Assembly: GCA_948470475.1 (NCBI GenBank) | Contig: OX419345.1 | Location: 12,622,117 to 12,686,116 of the forward strand | Direction of reading: 5' to 3' | DNA from: Galaxea fascicularis | Lineage: Eukaryota > Cnidaria > Anthozoa > Scleractinia > Euphylliidae | DNA length: 64,000 nt | In this document: piece after piece, positions 32,231-43,300 of the stretch | How positions within the stretch are numbered: position 1 is the first letter of the stretch | How the letters are laid out: the number at the start of each line of letters is the position of its first letter | Program-made: the position numbers and the translations under genes | Notes under the pieces: model-generated | What the model was told of the DNA's origin: nothing | The model's database searches: none | The model's input: the letters and a program-made list of their open reading frames with translations, nothing else

Positions 32231-32797
32231 CGTACATTTTCGATTTATCACAGTTTAATTACATCCGATTACATCTCAGTACAAATGGTGTAAATCTGTA
32301 AACTATAGATTAACAGTCCCACTGTCTCACTTTTAAATCCAACATCACAACCGGTTAATTAGGTGCTTTGGCCGAGTAACAATTTTCTAACATGTATCGT
32401 TAACATTTTAACCTCAACAAACCAAAATATACCACAATAAAACGAAATGGCAAAACCCCAAAGTGGGTGCTCTTCGACATCACCCAAAAAAGAAGAACAG
32501 TACTTTGTTAGGCTTGTTTTGACTATTTTATGGCGTCATTTTTGTGATCTATAAGAGTAAAGACGATAAAAAACTGCCGTCGGTGTTCTCCTAGTTTACA
32601 ATAGCACCGAAAAACATTAAGCGAAAATGACTGCGGCACGATAAGCCATGAATCAACTCAAGTGATCAACTGCAAATGGTTAAGAATGGTTTTATTCTTG
32701 ACTTCGCGGCGATCAATTACAAATATTGCAAACTTCAAACCTTGACTACAAGTCGTGGGCGGTATTATTTTTTACATCACTGTTAATCATAACATAA

Positions 32798-32916
32798 GGG
32801 CCGAGTTGCTCGAGTCATGGTTAGCGCTAACCGAGGTTAAATACCAAGACAACCTATAGGTTTTAATCCAACTTACCCAATGGTTAGCACTAACCATGCT
32901 TCGAGCAACTCGGCCC
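32798..32916. mobile_element. 119-bp palindromic MITE
   Basis: GGGCCGAGTTGCTCGAGTCA...GGTTAGCGCTAACC pairs with GGTTAGCACTAACC...GCTTCGAGCAACTCGGCCC. Arms of about 35 bp; no obvious target duplication. Confidence 0.75.
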
Positions 32917-33036
32917 AGTGACAACAGACAAACAAATCGGTTTCAGAAAAACATTTGTCAGCCGTGAACATTGAATTAAAGACGAAGTTTTTACTGCAAT
33001 TAGCTTTTTAAGTCTGCGATTTTTTAACAAACAACA

Positions 33037-33602
33037 AGAATTGCTGTGAGGGACAACATATTGCTGGCATTTTGAATGCTGTAGCTGTTAAAAATCGTGT
33101 TTACTTTTGGCAAGGAGTTGTCGCTCTTTGCGAGAGGTTTCCGGCTCTTGTTCCTAACAAAGCGGACCTCAGGATATAAACCGTCCGAACCTCGCTTGGC
33201 TTTTCCTCAACTAATTTTGTGGCCAAAAATGAACGACAGCAGGGAAAACGAAGAGTTTTAGGATCCAAGATGAAATATTGGATAGAAAACATTTGGAAAA
33301 AACACGAGCATTTTTCAGTCCAAACCAATTTGAGATAAAAGAGTGAAAACAACAAAACGTAAGAAAACAAAAAAAAAGATATTGTTTCTTCGGCGTTTCT
33401 CGTAGAAATTGGAAAAATAAGACAGGTAACAAACATAACTCGTGAGTAACCTAGGCAAATCGCTAATCCGAGTGGCCTTGATATAATTGTCAGTATAAAA
33501 GACAAAACAGGAACACTAACCTGCGGATGCGGACAGTTTAGGTCAGTCAAAAATCGCTCCGAACGCAGACCTGACATAATAGCCGTCATTTCACACAAAA
33601 TC
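33037..33602 (-). repeat. Tandem duplication, unit 1 (no insertion)
   Basis: About 565 bp repeated at 33608-35162. Shared blocks include AACATATTG, CTGTTAAAAATCG, GATGAAATATTGGATAGAAA and AGCCGTCATTTCACACAAAA. On the minus strand both units contain donor-like CAG|GTTAGT after an open stretch, so they could be duplicated exons of an unknown transcript. Confidence 0.85.
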
Positions 33603-33607
33603 ATTGC

Positions 33608-35162
33608 TTTGCTAAGAATTGCTGCGAGTGACAACATATTGGTGGCATTTCCAATGCTGCAGCTGTTAAAAATCGCGTTTACTTTTCGCAAGAAGTTGTT
33701 GTTCTTCGCGAGAGTTTTCCAAATGTCAAACTTACCAAGCGGGGCCGAGGTTATAAACCGTCCGGACTTCGCTTGGCTTTTCTTCAACAAATTTTGTGCC
33801 CTAAAATAAGCAACAGCAGGAAAAAACGAAACGTTTTAAGATCCAAGATGAAATATTGGATAGAAAACATTTGGAAAAAAGAGAGTCCAAACCAATTTGA
33901 GATGAAAGCGTGAAAACAAGAAAACGTAAGAAAAAACAAACCGATGCGAATGTCTCTTCGATGTTTCTCGTAGAAATCGTTAAAAATAAGACAAGTAACA
34001 AACCGAGACAAATCGCTATTCAATTCTCTTGGCATAATTGTCCATAAGCTTATAAAAGACAAAACAGGAGTACTAACCTGCGCACAGTTTAACCCATTGA
34101 CTACCAGCCGTTTTTACGTTTTCGGAGTGATTTTCCAGCAAAAACGATCCATAGCATTTCATGACTTTATATTTGAAACTACCACGGAAACTGGTGCTGC
34201 CCTAAAGTACTGAAGGCTCAAGGTTTCTGAAAACGTAATTGTGACGCAGCTATTTTTCAATCGTGGAACTCAAGAACGGCCCAAGTTCGGTTTGTTTGCC
34301 AATTTTGTTAAGTTTACAGCCATTTTTCATCTTTAGTGGCAGCCTGATGAGCATCATTAAGCGTGACGGTTGCTAAGAGTCCACTTTCTCAAAGAGGCGA
34401 GCAAGGTGATGAACTTTGTTGTCAAATTTGGCTTGTTACTCTACGAACTGGGAATTCGGATCGTCAGACACTTAGTACCTTTGGGACTCGACTTTGGATG
34501 AATTTCTCGACCTACCGCCGCATATTTTGGAATTTGCAAGCACTGAATATCCCCACAAGCACCAATTTTTGGCGGTAGGTCGGAGTGGCTGAGTTTCTAT
34601 GTGAAAAAATTGGGGGAAGGGACGGGTGCTGTCAAAAATTCTCGTTATTTCCCAGCATGCAATGCGGTCGAGATGTTGAAAATAGCGGGAAGGCTGGATT
34701 GCACTGGAACAAAAGGCTGTCTCTACGCTCAGGAAAAGAATATGAACAAAAAAAGTCATTTCTAAGCTAGAACAAGGATTGAATTTTACTATGATGGTCG
34801 AAGTTGTGTTTTTCGACAATAATTTCTTTAAGAAACATAACAGTAAAAAGGGGCATTTTCGTCGTTTCTGTTTAACGCTAAAAATGGTCATTTTTGTTCT
34901 TGTCCAAACGCAAAAGGTCATATTTGGTCAAAAGTGCTACGTTTCTTGCGTTTATTGGATATCAAAATTTAAAGGGCATCCCATTTCATGCTAACAACTG
35001 ACAGTTGAACCAATATTCGCGCGATTGAGAAAGTTGCAACGTTTTGAAGCATGGGAGTGTTTTGCGGCCGGTTTTGGCCGGCACGGTAGTCAATGGGTTA
35101 AGTCAATCAACAATCACTCCGAAAGCAAAGCTTAAGCATAAGCCGTCATTTCACACAAAAGT
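33608..35162 (-). repeat. Tandem duplication, unit 2 (split by a MITE)
   Basis: Second copy of 33037-33602, interrupted at 34089-35101 by a piggyBac-like MITE. On the minus strand it keeps CTTG|GTAAGTTTG, a strong donor, where unit 1 reads TTAGGAAC. Confidence 0.85.
34093..35097. mobile_element. 1,005-bp piggyBac-like MITE with TTAA duplication
   Basis: Ends CCCATTGACTACC and GGTAGTCAATGGG are flanked by TTAA at 34089-34092 and 35098-35101. The CCC start and CTACC pattern resemble the piggyBac terminal consensus. Unit 1 of the duplication has the site as CAGTTTAGGTCAGTCAA, one base from TTAA and without the insert, confirming the ends. An internal inverted pair CGACCTACCGCC/GGCGGTAGGTCG lies near 34508 and 34573. 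Confidence 0.9.
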
Positions 35163-36852
35163 ACGTAAGTCTTATTACTTCTCATGCCTATCAAGGAAGC
35201 TTCTTCAATTAAAGATTTTAGCGGCAAAACCGCCCAGTTTAACACACAGCAAGGTCCGAAGACAGCGCATAATTACTGAAACCTTTCCAGACCACACGAT
35301 CTTTTCTCTTCATGCCACAGGCGGCCCAGACGTTGTTTGTGATTTACATACGTGACAGTATTGCGCCATTTAAGAGAATGTATGAAAATGGTTCAAAAAT
35401 CGCAAAAGAAGCTTACCTTAGTCTGCGCTTGTGTTATTTTGAAGTCTTTGTGGCAGCTGAGCCATTCTAAAGTCGTTCTAAAGCCATTTTGACGATTTAA
35501 ACTTTTCCCAGTTTGCTTTCCAGTAAAGAGAAACGAAAGGCTGGCAACATGGTCGGCCGACGGTTCGCACTCAAAGCTCCATAAATTCCACTAAAATGCT
35601 CGGAGCTCGCCAAAATTGCCTCACGGCAGCCGTCGATAATTCTTCTTTCTAGTTGCTTCGCCTCAGATTCCAAGGTTAATCTTATCCGCCCGAAAAACGC
35701 TCCTTTTCGAGCGCTGGCTGCCCATTTTTGCTTCGTCTAGATCCGTAACGAGTTATCTTGGCCACGGATTTCAAAATAGTTGGCTTAGCGACCCCTCCGT
35801 CACGACAAAGTCGCCCTCAACCGTAGGGAGGCACAGGTCAATTTCCTCTGCAAGCGGTGAGTTTCCCGCCGTTTCTGGTGTAAATTGACAACGTCTAAGT
35901 TTCGAAAAGATCCGCGCAATTGCCGTTACGGTCGAATTTAATTCCTGAATTTACTTCGACACAGCAGTGCTTTGTACATAAAATGAGTAACATAGGAACG
36001 TTAATTTCAAAGTTGTTAACACCTCCGCCTGAACTGTCGATGGATACCGAAGTAATCGAAAACAAAAATAATATGTTTGAGGTCTGTTTAACATTTTTTC
36101 CACATTCAAAAAGGCAAAATAAACCTTTAACACGATACAAGTAATTTATTTCTTTCTTACAACAGAAATGCCATCGTTACAAAATAAGAACTATGAATCT
36201 ACTACAAAAGTATAGCATTAGCAACAAAAAAAACCACTTATTATACGACAATAAGTCATGAGTAACCAATAACTATGAAAGTTAACCGATGTAATGGTAC
36301 ACGAAATACCTAACTTCATTACAAATTCACGTTATCAACCTCATTTTTAAGGTCCATCAAAGTATTTGAAAGACCTGCAAAAAAATTCACACAACAAGTG
36401 AAAACCGATAAAAGAGCATCAGCTTGAAGACGTTTTATAAATATCATATTTTCTTAAACCTCAGGTCATACAAGTCCGCCCAACGAACACAACCTCTACA
36501 CCACCCACTGTCGCGAAAATCCTCTTGTAACAAATCCTTACTGGATGTACTTGTTCCTTTTATTGCATGTATTTTTTTAAAATCACGTTTTAACAATTTT
36601 TTACACACTATACCCCTTTACAGTTCAGTCATAGGTTATTTTCTTACCGTGCAATTTTAAACTTAAGAACAAGTTACAAAACACGATTTAAAGACACATT
36701 CCGAGTATTTGTGAAAAACTTGTAAGCAACAACCACAATAACACACTGGGAACGCACAAAACGAGACAACTACAATCGAGCTTCAATCACTCTGTCTTTG
36801 CCTTTTGCGCTGATCACATGCTTGTTGTTTTGAACTTCACAGGGTTAAAAGA
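35163..36852. other. No gene recognised between the duplication and SUPT6H
   Basis: 35480-35900 is GC-richer with many CpGs, and minus-strand CTAAG|GTAAGC near 35420 is donor-like, so a promoter and first exon of a minus-strand transcript running into the duplicated units is possible. The rest is AT-rich without coding signs. Confidence 0.4.
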
Positions 36853-36858
36853 TTTATT
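36853..36858 (-). promoter_or_regulatory. SUPT6H: Candidate SUPT6H polyadenylation signal AATAAA
   Basis: Minus-strand AATAAA lies about 65 nt past the SUPT6H stop codon. Spacing and strand fit, but other AT-rich candidates follow further downstream. Confidence 0.5.
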
Positions 36859-36924
36859 GACATCACAACGAATTTCTGATAAGTTCAATAAGACGCAACG
36901 AAAACGGACTTGCTTCAGGTCAGG

Positions 36925-37391
36925 TTACCGGCTCTTGCTGCTCTCCTTTCCAGTTGCTTTGCTTCCAGAGTAAGTTTGCTGATATCCATACGTCGGAGTC
37001 TGCGTTTGATCCTGATGCTGTTGATAGTAACCGTACTGTGGATATTGCTGGTATCCCTGTTGTGTTGGAGTCTGTTGTGTCGGCGTTTGTTGCGCCTGAG
37101 CCCGCTGTTTGTTTTGTCTCTGAACGTGCTGAGCTGCAGCTGCTCCCCACTGCGCAGGCGTAAGCTGCGTCGGCGTTGACTTCTTTTGTGCCTCTTGCTG
37201 CTGCTGTTGCCTAGCGACGGCAGCAAGTGCTGAGTAAACCTTGGGGTCCGTGATTCCCCGGGGGAAGTGCTGTTGAAGCTGCTGTTGAAGTCGGGCGGGG
37301 TCAACATCAGTGTTTATAGATGGGGTGCCCCCTGGAGTGTACGGCGTGTTACTCTCGGACATGGCTACAGGCATGCGATGACGGGGAGTAC
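36925..37391 (-). CDS. SUPT6H: SUPT6H last exon: Q/T-rich C-terminal tail
   Basis: 467 nt ending in TAA at 36927-36925. It follows the SH2 with [20 protein letters not shown], a [16 protein letters not shown] segment, [14 protein letters not shown], then repeats of QQTPTQQ and [11 protein letters not shown]. The order (TP-rich, xxSAxAAV, TPAQW, YG-rich) parallels the vertebrate tail. The vertebrate DWGKMAEQWLQEKE terminal block is not present before the stop. Confidence 0.9.
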
Positions 37392-40300
37392 CTAGAAAAC
37401 AAGAATACACCTTCATGATATGGAAGCTGAACAAGAGTTTTGTCAGTTTATTACGCAACATATTTTCGCTGGTTTGCTTTTGCACAAACTATAAAAAAAT
37501 CTTATTTTACATTGCTCATCAGAGTGTTTTTCAAACACCTTCGAACACTTGTGATGTTAATATGTGTAACAATAAGAACTACAATTTATTTATTCATATT
37601 AACAAAATAGCTGCGATAAAACGCGCGTTCTGATTGGTCAAAAACCTGAAGAGAAAACATGAAAAGTTTACTTTATGAGAAATTATTTTATAAAAACAAT
37701 AAGCCGCATTTTCTATGGTTTCCCAGTGAAATAAATCCACTTGTGATGTTGGGAGAACATTCGAAATGCTTGTAATCACTTGCTTCCTGCTCGTATTCTC
37801 CTAACATCCCGCGTGGGTTATTACGCTGGGAAACCCACGGAAAATGTGGTTATTGCTAAAATGTATGCTGACGATGCGTTACTTGTGCTGGTGTTGATAT
37901 GAATGCCATTCAAGATTGCCTTAACATTGATTTGGAAAACATCTGAAAATGGCTAGTTGCCAACAAGCTTACGTTGGACATGGGTAAGACCGAATTCATG
38001 TTAATCGATTCGAGGCAAAGGCTTGGCACCTTCACTTCATCTCCAGCCTTTGTAATTACACGAAACCACGCTTACATCCTTTTATGACATTGCGATTCCA
38101 AAAACAATCTGAGCAATAATTCTGCACTCGCGCAAGTTCATACAGAGGAAGAAAGAAGATGTAACGAGCTCTTGAAATCCACTACTGACAGTGGTTTACA
38201 TCATCTCCGAGATGAAAAAACGTCAACAGTTAAAATGAAGACAACTGACTTTTATCATATACTAATGTGAAAAAACTGAGATGGCACCAACCCGGTATTG
38301 GGTCCCTGAAGTGTTCTTTGAACCACTTGAACAAGCCATTCAACGACGCATGCACTCTGCCTCGGTAGCGGAACCCATCCGGGGTTACACTGACATACTC
38401 CACCCGGGTCTTGACACGGGGGAGATACCCAAGGAAAAACTTCCCAGGGAACTCCTTGGACGTGCTCAAAAGGTAAGGGATTCTCTGCGGGGCTCTTCTT
38501 TTCTCTGTGATAAGGCACTCTTCCAATTTCGCTTTACTGCCGTCCACTGCTCGGTAGTTCTTGTGGTTGAGAATTTCTCGCGCAAATGACGCCATTGGTT
38601 GAACGTGTCGCGCGATGATTTCGTCAAGATCTTCAAATTCCTGCAAGTAAGATCTACTGTATTAGAGTGATTTCCAATCGAGTGTTTAAAACCAAAGCTT
38701 GAGTTACAGAGCAGTTGTCAGTTGTGTCGAAAACCAATCAATCACAGAGCGAAGTAAAGCGAAACCAAAGCAAACGGACTCTGACCAATCACAACAGTCG
38801 CAAACGGCGCAATGAGCCAATCACGGGAGAATACATGCGATCAAGTCAGTTTTGGTTTTGCTTCTAATTGGTTGAGAAAGTGATGTAAGCAGGAAAGTAG
38901 GAGCGTACAACTCCCATGCTAAACCTATACACCTTATTCCAAAATGGCACCCATTCTAATATCCTCTTGTTTTTATTCAAATTGGCCCTTGTTGCCTCGT
39001 TCAAGGTAAAATATTCTTTTGAATTTTGCTCTTGAGAACGAGGCAAAAGGGCTAATTTGAATGAAAACAAAAGAATCTTAGAATGGGAGCCATTTTGGAA
39101 TAAGGTGTATGCCACAGCATTTTCACGGACTGATTTATTTTTAGACTATCTTTTCCCGCGAAAAAGGAAGTTTCGGTACACGTGATACCGCATCATTACG
39201 ACCTTTGTTTTGTTCTTAACTTTCTCAGTTTCGATAACGAAGCCTGCAATCTGATTGCTTCTTAGGGCGATGCGGAATTTCCTGTCTCTGCCCATGGTCA
39301 CGGTACTGCAGTTATCAGCGGCCATCCCAGGGGGTTGACCCCGGGGACATAGCGGGCACAGCGTGGGATTTGCTGACTTTTGTCGCCATTTTTTTTGCCC
39401 GGGACGGGGGTATTGGACCGCGTTTGCACTTCCGAGGCAAGATATATGGGGAAAGACCCGCGGGATTTGTAACATTGGCGCCATCTTGAAAATGAAAGAT
39501 CCAGACCGCAGGGACTGGGTATTACCGTTGAACGGCTTCCAAAATAGCGACGGGGGAAAAGGTAAGCATGTCTTACGTTTCTCTCGTAAATCTCTCCCCT
39601 TTTGTTGGTCATCCTTCCCTAACATAGCGAAAATATTTTATCGGAAGAAAACTAAGATCTCTTCTATGAATCTTTTGATGATTAGGTGTTGAATATTTAT
39701 AGTGCCATCTGTTTGGATTATTCATATTTTCTACTTGAGTGAGTATTCTACTTGAGTGATCTTCAATGTGTTTATTCTGTTCGATTCCTACCTCCTAGGC
39801 TCTTTTTCACAACCTTCAGCAAATAAAGCCATACGTGGTGAAGTGCTCAACACTGGACGAACTGATTAGAGAGACAAGAGTCTTATTCAACGCTTTGATG
39901 AAATTTGGATGAAAAAAGTTGATGTTGAGTCACTGAACGAAGTTAATGACCGTGATAAATTACTTTCGGTATACACTGAACTTATCTCAAACATGAGAAA
40001 GGAGGTATGCTACTCTTTTAAACCCTACCTTCTTGTTTTTATCAGACAATTCGAAGTTTTATTTAAGCTCTGGTAGCAAGAAAAAAAGGATTTCAATTTT
40101 TGAGCCTATGCCATTTTCGACTGCTTTCACCCTCTATGCAGGGAAGGTCGGCCCATACCGATCCCAGATGTCAAAAATCAAAATTGTGAAAAATGTGGAC
40201 AGGAATGCAGTGGGTATTATCTACAGTCAGTGGAACATATTGAACATGTGCGACAAAATGGGTATGGAGCTTGTCAGTTTAAGCCACCCAAAAGTGTCAT

Positions 40301-43300
40301 TGAAGAATCCAGTACGGATAAAGCTAAGAAAAATGCGACTTTCACCAACGAGGAGCTTCTGGCATTGGCGGACAACTGCTGTCTTCCAGTGACCGATGTT
40401 CACACGTGGGTCGAGCACGTTAACGACACTGTATCCAGACGAAAGGCAAGAGTCGCGCAGCGCTCCCACAAGAAAGCAACCCAGGGAAAAGGTTATTTAT
40501 GTTCAATTTTATGTTAATGTGTTCAATTATCTTTTTGTGTCCTTAACGTTGATGTTATTTGGGCAGGTGCGTGAACATTCTCTACTTTGTTTTAGTCACA
40601 TAGATGATAATTCAGGGAGTCAGAGTGAAAATGAACCTAATGAACTGTTTGGTGCGTTTGCGAGAAGGAAGAGTATGGGTAAGTAATAACACTCCCTTAG
40701 TCAATTACTAGGATAGCAGTATTAGATATTTTTATTCCATAAAATCAAAAAAATTAATTCTTTTTTTTCACTGATTCATGATCGTGTGCCAGAAACAAGA
40801 CCAAACATGCAAGATCTGGTACCATGGACCCTGCGTAAAGATTTTGAAAGCAAAATCAAAGAAAATAAAAAAAAATGTGTTAGTTTCAATTGCAAGTAAT
40901 TTTACAGGCTCGAAATTGAGACCGAAAGGTACTGTCACATTTGCAACAAACATTTAGCTGCATTTCATTTTTCGCAACTAGACGTTTTTTCATGATTTCA
41001 ATTTCAAATTAAAGGATCACAGTTTAAAATCAATTTTTCTTGGCTTTCAATACAATATCATTGCTCCATCTCTTTCTTTTGCTGTAAAAAAAACGCACCT
41101 CTCCGCAACTTCAGTAATTTGCCCACAATAAAGTACATCATGTACGGTAATAGATTGTGACTCCAGTAACGTGACATCCGCCATGTTGATTTCTTCGTAT
41201 TTTCAATTCGAGACGATCGTATTTGCTTCATTTACCCACACAAAATTGTGGCGGGTAACTTTAAATTTATAATTTGTTTGCTTTAAAACTTGTTTTGAGA
41301 CTGTTTTACAATTTTTGCAACCATGCGATGATTGTAAACACTTTTTAAAGTAACCCCAATTTGATTTTTACTTTTACGACTAAAACTCTGTATTTGCGAC
41401 TACTTTTTTCCATTCGCAAAAAAGTAGCCTGCGAGCGCAGACGTATTTCTGGTTGTCGCTAATATGTCTGCACTCGCAGGCTACAAAAAAGCGACTTAGG
41501 ATGTTTTTAACTATGAGCCCTGTAATACGTAGTAAACATTCAATAAAGGCACAGAGTCAAAGTCTATGTATAAAGCTGAACCTCGCCGTATGCGGAAAAC
41601 AGGTGGGCTGGCTATTTTTGCTTACTGTATATTTAATAATTAAATTTTTAGTAAAACTTGTGCAGAAAATTTTGCTACAATTTGGGAGTCCTTCCAAATT
41701 ATGCTCCCTGGGGGAGGGACTGTGGCAGCTTTCTGTGGAAAAATATTGGTCTTGTGTAGGGGGAATTTGTAAATGTCTTGGTGCAAATTCCCAGGGGTTC
41801 CCTGGGGTCAACCCCTCGGGATGGCCGCTGATAAGTGCATAACGCTTTCGCTTTATCAGGGTCCGAAATTAACTTTTTTCTAAGGGAGCCAATTGGCGAC
41901 TAAACTAAAAATTTTGTTCGCCAAATGGAAGGGTTTGGTCGCCAAAGACAAGTGTTAGTTTTTTTGGTTTGGTTGTATTAATTTTTCGTTTTACTCCAAT
42001 AGTTTTAATTTACGTTAATTTACAGTAAAAGCACAAAATTTAAACTTTCTTTTAACACAATATCATTACATACAGCTATGAAAGGAGAGACTCACAACAG
42101 CCGTGTAACGATAACATAGTCCTTCATCTCAATGAGCGTGTTTGTCAACGTTCATGAGAAGGCTTCGGATTTCTTTTTCTTATTATTTCCATTTAGCAGG
42201 ACGTATACTGGTCTCCTGTAAAGTTCTGTGTACTAGACATATGGGGGCCCTCTTTCAATACTTAGATTAAATCAAGTGTGCAACTTAAGTATCTGTTCTT
42301 CGCCGAAACGCAACGAAAACGCAATGACGAGAACTGTTCTAGTGCCAGGCCCTCGCGTTTTCGCCCGCGATATCAGAATTGCGAGAAGCCGTTGAAACAA
42401 TATGGCGCCGGGTAATTATGGCGATCGTAAAATCGTCGCTTTGTTTTACTACAATTCTCCACAGCAGCTTTATGTTTTCTTTTAAAAAAAAGGCCCATTT
42501 ACCTTGGAATTCCAAATGCCGAGGGGACAAACGGTTAGTCGCCTGCTGGCGACCAGTTCTAAATTTCTGGTCGCCAACGCTCAATTTTTGGTCGCATTGG
42601 CCACCAGTCAGTCGCAATGTCGGACCCTGTTTATGAGTCCGCGGGAAACTCTGAAGTGAAATCTTTTTACACCGGCGCGACGAGAAGAATACATTTTTCC
42701 TCTTAAAATGAACCTTTCGCTTACTAAACATTGTGAAGTGAGGAAAACATCAGTGGTGGAATAAAAGCCTAATAATTCTCCTGAAAAGGCGAGTATTCAT
42801 TTAATTCTGTTAACAATACTTTGCTGCCGCTTTGCTGTTGTGCGGGCGGTTGTTTTTCTTAGACTGTTGATACTACGTTTAGCTGTATACGACTAACTTC
42901 AGAGCTACGGTGTTCGCCATATATTCGTTATTTACTTCGGAGTTAAATTTTTTCTTCTCGTTTCATTTTCTTTTACTCAAAAAATGTAATTATTAGCTAA
43001 AATAGTCAAACGAAAACCTCGCAAAGTTGTGTCGTTGGCATAAACCATCACGACGTGTTTTTCTCGCTTAGTTTTCTTATTTTAGCATTTACCGTGTGAA
43101 TGTCTTGACGGAAAGCAAACACAATTACTTAACTAAGACATACTAATGTGATGCCCTTCTCGTGTTTGAGGAACTTCTACTAAAACCGAATTTGAACATG
43201 AGGTTTCGTTTCTTTGCACCAGTTATTGCTTCAACTTATATTTAAATTTCTTTTTTATCGTTAAGACTGTCTTTCTTTGTCTGAGATTTATGGACGCTGA

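Noticed and set aside
33101..33790. Long minus-strand frame as a protein gene
   Set aside because: Phenylalanine/leucine-rich composition, no recognisable motif, and the frame is not conserved in the duplicate unit.
36915..37307. Alternative open frames over the last SUPT6H exon
   Set aside because: They are shadows of the Q/T-rich coding frame; only one frame joins the SH2 exon in phase and keeps TPAQW and KVYSALAAV.
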